From: Haliclona indistincta | Lineage: Eukaryota > Porifera > Demospongiae > Haplosclerida > Chalinidae | Reading direction: 5' to 3' | Assembly: GCA_964017065.1 (NCBI GenBank) | Contig: OZ024784.1 | Span: 866,382 to 930,381, forward strand | DNA: 64,000 bases | Notes under the pieces: generated by a model | What the model saw: the letters and a program-made list of their open reading frames with translations, nothing else | The model's database searches: none | Told to the model about the DNA's origin: nothing | Part shown: piece after piece, positions 58,301 through 64,000 of the stretch | Position numbering within the stretch: the first letter of the stretch is position 1 | Layout: every line of letters starts with the position of its first letter | Program-made: the position numbers and the translations under genes

Positions 58301-60464
58301 CACAGCCACCACCAGTGATGACCAACAGGCCGTGCTGAGGAAAGCTCTGGACAGGCTGGGTCAGCGAGTTACTCAGCGTAGACTACTGCTGTCTCCATGC
58401 TTCCAGGACTTTGACAAGTACAGCATCACTCTCTGCAGCTAGCTCATGATTCACTGTCTCTACTCCTCAGGCTAAACTCAGGTCATGTCACTAGCTCCCA
58501 GTTCATGCAGTGTCTAGCCTACCTAGACCTCTCTGTTACACCAGATGAGCAAGCTGTTATCTTGATAAGGTTCAGCAATGCTAAAGGAGTGAACTACCTG
58601 CAAGTGAGTGATACTGTAAATTATTGTGACTAACAGCTTTAATTGTGGGTTTTTAGTTTTTGAGAGAGCTACAGGCTGACCCAGCAGTGGAGGACAAGTA
58701 CCAACAAAGGCTGGGGAGGTTGCTAACACTCAATGCCGATGTGGTAACACACTGTGTATAACTGTATGATGGTGTATGTTTCAATACTGACAGGCACCTT
58801 GTCCTCCACCTCCGCTAACTGCACGATCGGTAATAGCTGACAATGTTATGAACGCCATTAAGACCAGGGTATGCATGATCATAGTGTGCAATGATAATAT
58901 AGGCCCTAAAACTCTTCACTGCAGGTCAGCAAGGAGAGAATGCGTATCCTAGAGTTCATGGTGGACTATGACAAGCTGAGATCAGGAAAAATTACAGTGA
59001 CGTCATTCCATAGAGCATTGGACCTGTGCGGGTTTAGCCTTACCAATGATGAGCTGTATTGCTTGGTGGAGAGGTGAGATAAAAAAATTAATAATAAATT
59101 ATCAAAGTGGCCGTCCGTCTGGCCTCTTGTCAAAGTGGCCGTGTTTGCTCCCGAGGCAGGGGCCTGGCTTCAAGCACTACCCATTTCAGCTCTTGGGCTG
59201 AGGATGGATGACGACACCGTGAGGATAGCAGTGGCCCTTCGCTTGGGCTTACCAATTTGCACTCCACATACATGCCAGCATTGTGGAGTCAGAGTGGACG
59301 CTTTTGCACACCACGGTCTTTCTTGTCTTAAGAACAGTGGGAGATACCATCGTCATGCAGCAGTCAACAACGTCATCTACAGAGCAATGGCTTCGGCAGG
59401 CATACCATCCACCCTCGAACCATCAGGACTTTCAAGATCAGATGGCAAGAGGCCAGACGGACTTACATCAGTCCCTTGGACCCACGGCAGATCATTGGTT
59501 TGGGATGTTACTGTTCCTGATACCCTAGCACCTTCCTATCGACCTATTGCAGTGACAAAAACAGGAGGTGTTGCTGCAAGAGCAGAGTCTCAGAAGGAGA
59601 TAAAGTACCACCAACTAGCCCTGTCGTACTTGTTTTCACCCATAGCCATTGAGTCGCTTGGTGCAGTTGGACCAAAGTCCTGGGACTTTTTGGTGGACCT
59701 TGGTCGCCGTATCAAAATGTACAGCGGTGAAAACAAAGCATTTTCGTACCTTATTCAAAGACTATCGGTGGCAGTCCAACGTGGCAATGCAACTTTAGTG
59801 CGGGGCACTTTGCCTTCACTAACTGTAGATTTGTTTTCTTAATTATAAATTATTATTAATTATTATAATAATTTTTTTTATTGTGTGCATTTGAACAACA
59901 GGTATGGTTCCACTAATGATCCCTCGTTTGTTAACTATGTGAAGTTCTCGGATGATGTTGAAGAGATATTCACAGTGAAAGAACTAGAGAAGACACCGAC
60001 TGCAGTGGTAAAGCAGTTTGTTCCAGCACAGCAGGTTGACTGCATCTCACCAGAGGAGGATCAGCTGCTACAGAAGTGCCTGCACAGACTGGCTGAGAGG
60101 GTGAGTGAGTGAGTGAGTGAGTGAGTGAGTGAGCGAGTGAGTGTTTATTTGCACTATAGGTGCGCGTGCGGCGCATCCAACTTTTTCCGTTATTTGAGGA
60201 TTATGATAAAGTTCACATTGGCAGTGTGAGCAAGGGACAGGTGAGTGATTTATTCTGTCCATGTTGATACTCTTTGTCTTGCAGTTTCACAGAGTGCTCA
60301 GTGAGCTAGAACTAGGCGGTCTGATTAGTGAAATGGAGTTTGCCATCATCTATCGTCAGTTTGGAGTGCGTGTTGGTGGCAGAACAGATGTTAACTACAA
60401 TCTGTTCTGTGCTATGGTAGATGAGTATGCCATGACACGCTGGACCGATCCTGCTCTCAAGTAG
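55341..60464 (+). CDS. Multi-EF-hand-like repeat protein (probable axonemal, EFCAB6-type)
   Basis: Large plus-strand gene in about 20 short exons, from ATG 55341 to TAG 60462-60464. About eight repeats of 100-130 residues each contain one EF-hand-like unit: DFDPLRSGKITKAQF, DFDRHNRGFVTQSQF, DHDKLRSGMITVNQF, DFDRGKGFTRGVTKPQF, DFDNLHCGSISETRF, DFDKLNSGHVTSSQF, DYDKLRSGKITVTSF and DYDKVHIGSVSKGQF. The loop glutamate at position 12 is Q, R or S in each, so most should not bind calcium well. This pattern (F.DFD..R.G.IT..QF) is known from EF-hand proteins of ciliated eukaryotes, including EFCAB6. A LINE fragment sits in the intron between exons ending near 59073 and starting at 59902. Orthology is tentative. 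Confidence 0.75.
56138..56273. repeat. CTCACT repeat forming an intron pyrimidine tract
   Basis: Tandem CACTCACCT and CACT units in an EF-hand-gene intron, ending in TTCTTCTTTCAG, the acceptor of the exon coding FHRSFPGPPEV. Confidence 0.9.
59090..59880 (+). mobile_element. 3' fragment of a non-LTR retrotransposon in an intron, sense orientation
   Basis: Encodes the C-terminal part of a retroelement polyprotein. Stretches are LQALPISALGLRMDDDTVRIAVALRLG (in part), a zinc-knuckle-like C..C..H....H..SC segment (CQHCGVRVDAFAHHGLSC), and DGKRPDGLTSVPW followed by SLVWDVTVPDTLAPSY, compatible with a restriction-like (PD-(D/E)XK) endonuclease. It ends near LVRGTLPSLTVDLFS, with stop at 59840-59842, followed by an AT-rich tail. 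The frame is intact but 5'-truncated, with no ATG. The direct duplication TCAAAGTGGCCGT near 59103 and 59130 marks its left edge. Confidence 0.8.
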
Positions 60465-60880
60465 ACAGCAACACATGATAGAATAGCTGTTCTCATTCCA
60501 AAACATGTAGTACAAGAGTTCTGGTGCTATCAATTTTTATGATAATGTCAGCAACACATGATAGAATAGCTGTTCTCATTCCAAACATGTAGTACAAAGA
60601 GTTCTGGTGCTATTAATTTTTATGATAATGTACAGCAACACATGATAGAATAGCTGTTCTCATTCCAAACATGTAGTACAAAGAGTTCTGGTGCTATTAA
60701 TTTTTATGATAATGTACAGCAACACATGATAGAATAGCTGTTCTCATTCCAAACATGTAGTACAAAGAGTTCTGGTGCTATTAATTTTTATGATAATGTA
60801 CAGCAACACATGATAGAATAGCTGTTCTCATTCCAAACATGTAGTACAAGAGTTCTGGTGCTATGATAATGTACAGTACA
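60465..60880. repeat. 84-bp tandem array directly after the EF-hand stop codon
   Basis: Five copies of an 84-85 bp unit with CAGCAACACATGATAGAATA, TGTTCTCATTCC and AGTTCTGGTGCTAT. The first starts on the base after the TAG, so the array forms the start of the 3' UTR. Confidence 0.95.
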
Positions 60881-60940
60881 AGAGAGGAGTCGGTTATCTA
60901 ACTAGGGGTCTTGTTAGCTATGATGATAATGACATTGTTG

Positions 60941-61225
60941 GTGTACTGCACTGGTTCTAACATTGCCTCTTGTGCTCCGTGCACATAGTGCACTGCACTG
61001 GTTCTAACATTGCCTCTTGTGCTCCGTGCACATAGTGTACTGCACTGGTTCTAACATTACCTCTTGTGCTCCGTGCACATAGTGCACTGCACTGGTTCTA
61101 ACATTGCCTCTTGTGCTCCGTGCACATAGTGCACTGCACTGGTTCTAACATTGCCTCTTGTGCTCCGTGCACATAGTGTACTGCACTGGTTCTATTAATA
61201 ATTATTGGCTCTTGCGCTCCGTGAA
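60941..61225. repeat. 47-bp tandem array
   Basis: About five and a half copies of a 47-bp unit containing CTGCACTGGTTCTAACATTG and CTCTTGTGCTCCGTGCACA, very homogeneous. It lies between the EF-hand gene and the next gene. Confidence 0.95.
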
Positions 61226-61408
61226 TTGCCTCGTATATGGATCGGGTCACCAGAGAGTGTGTTAGAGAGAGTGTGGAGATCCACGAGAGTGTTACCGAAA
61301 ATTGCTTATTGAACGCCATAATAATGCAATATTGCGACACCGTTTCTTAGCAACACAGCGCCGTAGTAACAACCGGGGCCCCGGGTCGATCAACCCAGCC
61401 AGGACAAG

Positions 61409-64000
61409 ATGCAGGATCCTTGTGGGCAACCGATGGCACCATCAGGAAACCAACTACCTGATTATGCCACTATATTGATGTGAGTGTCTCTGTAACAGTA
61501 AGTGCGTGTGAGCATTGCATGCTAATCATTGCAGGGACATCAAGAGGCGGTCGATGGGTGGAGACACCGAGCGACCAGCAATATTAGGCCCACTACAGAC
61601 CACACCAACTGCTCAACTGACTGGTAAGAGGCGATCTGGAGTGAAGGATGATAGGAGTCCACGACCAAGCTCTCCTAGTGAGATCAAGAAACGAACAGAG
61701 AGGAGTCTGGAGGAGAGCAATCAAAGACTGAAGAGCATCGAGGTGATCAGCCTCGGATCAGAGCAGATCAGTCTCATACAATGATTGCCCACATACAGGA
61801 CCATATGTGGCAGCATAGACAAGAGGAGAGAGATCTGAGAAGAGCAGAGAATGACATCAGCAGACAACAGAAGCACATGCAACATGTGATGAGAAGTTAT
61901 GAAACCAGTAAGTGGAGCAGAATAGTGTGTCCATGAGGATATGAGATAATACTAAAAATAACTGGTGTAAATTCCTCTAAATAAGGAAAATTATACACCA
62001 AAGCAACATTGAGTTGACTTCATAACCACATAAACCACCTTCCTATTGATTAGCATAATATCCTAATTTAGTCTTGAAAAAATATTGCACTTCCAACCAG
62101 GAAACACTATAGTCACTTTGACTTGATTAGCTGTCTAAGTAATTCTCTTAAGCTACACTTAGACGAAACCTGGATAAAACTCGTGACTTGAATGACCATG
62201 TATGATTTCACAGAAATCATGAAACAGAAGGAGGGAGAGACCCAGACGCTCTTGACAAGAGAGGGGCAACACAGAGACTACCTTCAAAAAGACCTGCATC
62301 ACAAGGAAGAGGTGAGAAAGACCAATTAATGAGGTGGAGTAAGTGTCAATTCTCCTCTCTCTCTCAGGCTACCAAGAGCGGCATACAGGTTGGCCGAACT
62401 CAGCGACAAAAAGTCAATGAGCACACAAAAAAATTCATGAAGAACGTGTGAGTGTATAATGAGCATGTATAATCTTCAGATTAATTTTTGGTGCAATGCC
62501 GGTGCAATGTATAATTTTTTGTGATTATCATACCCAATTTTTTATGCATGTTCTGCAGCAATGAGATGACATGGCGCTATCGCAATCTCCTTCAGCTGTT
62601 ACAGAAGAAGCAGTCCGAGGTGGAGCGGCTGAGCAGTGAGTTTGAGACCAGGGTTAGATCGAAGGAGGTCAGTGTGACCACACCCTCTAACCACACCCAC
62701 ATTTCACTAGTGACCTCAGGAAGAGCAACACTTGCTGAAGCAGCAGCTGTCGGCGCTTGCTATCTCTCTCAACATGGAGGCCCAGAAGAGGAGGCATATT
62801 GACTTGGACCATAGAAACCAGCAGACTCATAGTGCAATGAAACAGATACAGGTACACCCTCCCACTATCACTATTGTCACCCTCCCACTATCACTATTGT
62901 CACCCTCCCACCATCACTATTGTCACCCTCCCACTATCACTAGTATGTACCCTCCCACCATCACTATAGGATACTCACACTCGCACAGACCTACTAACCA
63001 GTGAGGAGAGAGCTCGTCAGCAAGTGGGAAAAAGACATGAAGACACACAGAGACAGCTTGATCAGGACCTAGTAACCAAACAGGTGAAAACACGAGCAAG
63101 ACAACGTCAGGGTTAGTAGATCGATAACTCGAGTTTTTTTCTTGTATGCTCACTCACCTTTTTCCTGTATATAGAAGGTCACAACCTAGCCGATACTCAA
63201 ACTAAACTGTCTCGTAACCATCTCATGCAGCAGTTCATGCATGATGAGGTGGATCATCTTAGACTAGAGATGGCTCGTGAAGAGAGCCAGGAGAGGGTTG
63301 AGGTAACTAGCTGCTCTGCTGCTCTCGCTGATCCTCCATTCCTGCACAGGTTGCTGCGGCTAAGAGGAGGGGCAAGCTGGACTCACTGCAGAGCCAGATC
63401 AGAGAGAAGAATGCTAGGGAGCTGCAGCAATGGGCGGACAGAGCTGTGAAACAAGAGAGCGAGTCAAGAAGAAGGCAAAATGGCGACAGACTGAAGAAAC
63501 TATCAGTGAGCCCATATCAATCTTGTACTAACCTCATTCTCGTCCATCTATTATCAGAAGCAAGTTGGGCAGCAAGACCACTTGGAACACTCGCTGTACT
63601 CACAAGCTCGCAGCCATGAGGCATCGTGCAGCAAGCAGACCCAAGTGGTGTCTAAAATGCAGCAAGAACTAGACAACCTCAAGAGAGAGAATGCTCACAA
63701 ACTAAAGGTGAACTAGCCTCCTTTCACAATCTAGACCTTTATTTTACTCACAATAGGCTGCAGCAGTGCAGGCACAAACTGCTGAACAGGAACTGCAGCA
63801 AAAGATACTGAAAGAGACAGCCAAGCTAGCTCAAGTCGGCAACCAGCGTGAGGAATGCTTACGCAACCTCACTGTGCAGAGAAACAGGACGAGAGAGGAT
63901 CGAAACATGCTGGTGGACGAGAGAAGAGTGAGTTACCTCCCACCCTCACATTTGACACACTATCCCTCCTCCCAGGAACACCAGCGTAGAACAAGAATAG
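61409..64000 (+). CDS. Coiled-coil protein, 3' end outside window
   Basis: Starts at ATG 61409 (MQDPCGQPMAPSGNQLPDY); exon 1 ends at 61479 and exon 2 starts at 61535. The next boundary is uncertain. The frame works if a 60-nt intron with donor GTAAGA at 61622 and an acceptor near 61681 is removed, giving a shift into DQSHTMIAHIQDHMWQ. Later exons read HRQEERDLRRAENDISRQQK, EGETQTLLTREGQHRDYLQ, KFMKNVNEMTWRYRNLLQLL, KKQSEVERLSSEFETR, RLEMAREESQERVEVAAAKR, RENAHKLKAAAVQAQ and LTVQRNRTREDRNMLVDERR. The product is almost wholly charged heptad-type helix with no other domain. Several ciliary proteins look like this and its neighbour is probably axonemal, but I do not recognise an ortholog. Confidence 0.7.

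Noticed and set aside
61741..61784. Open-frame ending IEVISLGSEQISLIQ as the true C-terminus of a short protein at 61515-61784
   Set aside because: The next coding segment (QSHTMIAHIQDHMWQ) lies in another frame directly adjacent, so a spliced intron upstream (about 61622-61681) explains the shift better than a 100-residue protein.

Overview
This is a 64-kb piece of a compact animal nuclear genome. The genes are split by many short introns (often 50-100 nt) with GT-AG borders, intergenic gaps are small, and there are canonical TATA boxes, animal-only families (Fringe, TGF-beta, CARD-MAGUK, ZU5-UPA) and ciliary genes. The gene density, the early-branching flavour of the proteins and the abundance of tandem repeats inside introns suggest a non-bilaterian metazoan, most likely a demosponge. 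The species is an inference; nothing in the window names it.

Layout, left to right. (1) 1-5.8 kb: two tandem Fringe-like glycosyltransferase genes (+), the first cut by the window edge. (2) 5.8-7.5 kb: a UCP4-type mitochondrial carrier (-), tail to tail with Fringe copy 2 and head to head with (3) a cluster of three fatty-acid elongase genes at 7.7-10.9 kb (+, +, -). (4) 11.4-13.3 kb: a 5'-truncated non-LTR retrotransposon with an 11-bp target-site duplication, then a four-exon PLAC8/cornifelin-type gene with a TATA box. (5) 13.3-19 kb: gene-poor, with inverted-repeat elements and a 1.75-kb minisatellite of 28-bp units. (6) 19.0-26.4 kb (-): a CARD, coiled-coil, two-PDZ, SH3 and guanylate-kinase-like MAGUK. 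(7) 26.7-29.3 kb (-): a DDX21/DDX50-type helicase. (8) 29.5-30.9 kb (+): a small four-helix membrane protein. (9) 31.2-36.1 kb (-): a large ZU5-UPA protein with an IRS-like tyrosine-motif tail, head to head with (10) a PH-domain protein at 37.2-40.9 kb (+). (11) 41.1-43.9 kb (+): a ZGRF1/Mte1 N-terminal-domain protein without helicase. (12) 45.6-46.8 kb (+): a TGF-beta superfamily ligand. (13) 47.7-52.1 kb (-): CFAP299. (14) 52.3-55.2 kb (-): ZDHHC6. (15) 55.3-60.5 kb (+): a protein of about eight EF-hand-like repeats whose intron holds a LINE 3' fragment. (16) 61.4 kb to the right edge (+): a coiled-coil protein, incomplete.

Functional themes: signalling (Fringe, TGF-beta, CARD-MAGUK, a PH protein and a tyrosine-motif docking protein), lipid metabolism and membranes (elongases, a palmitoyltransferase) and, at the right end, probable ciliary genes. 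The most unusual feature is tandem repeats that contain or abut splice sites. Fringe copy 1 carries about 38 tandem copies of its own exon-intron junction, and Fringe copy 2 has a 570-nt repeat intron that is open in frame. I did not find a prokaryotic-type system, CRISPR array, rRNA or tRNA that I could support. Exon borders were read by eye from GT-AG signals, reading-frame continuity and paralog comparison, without transcript data.
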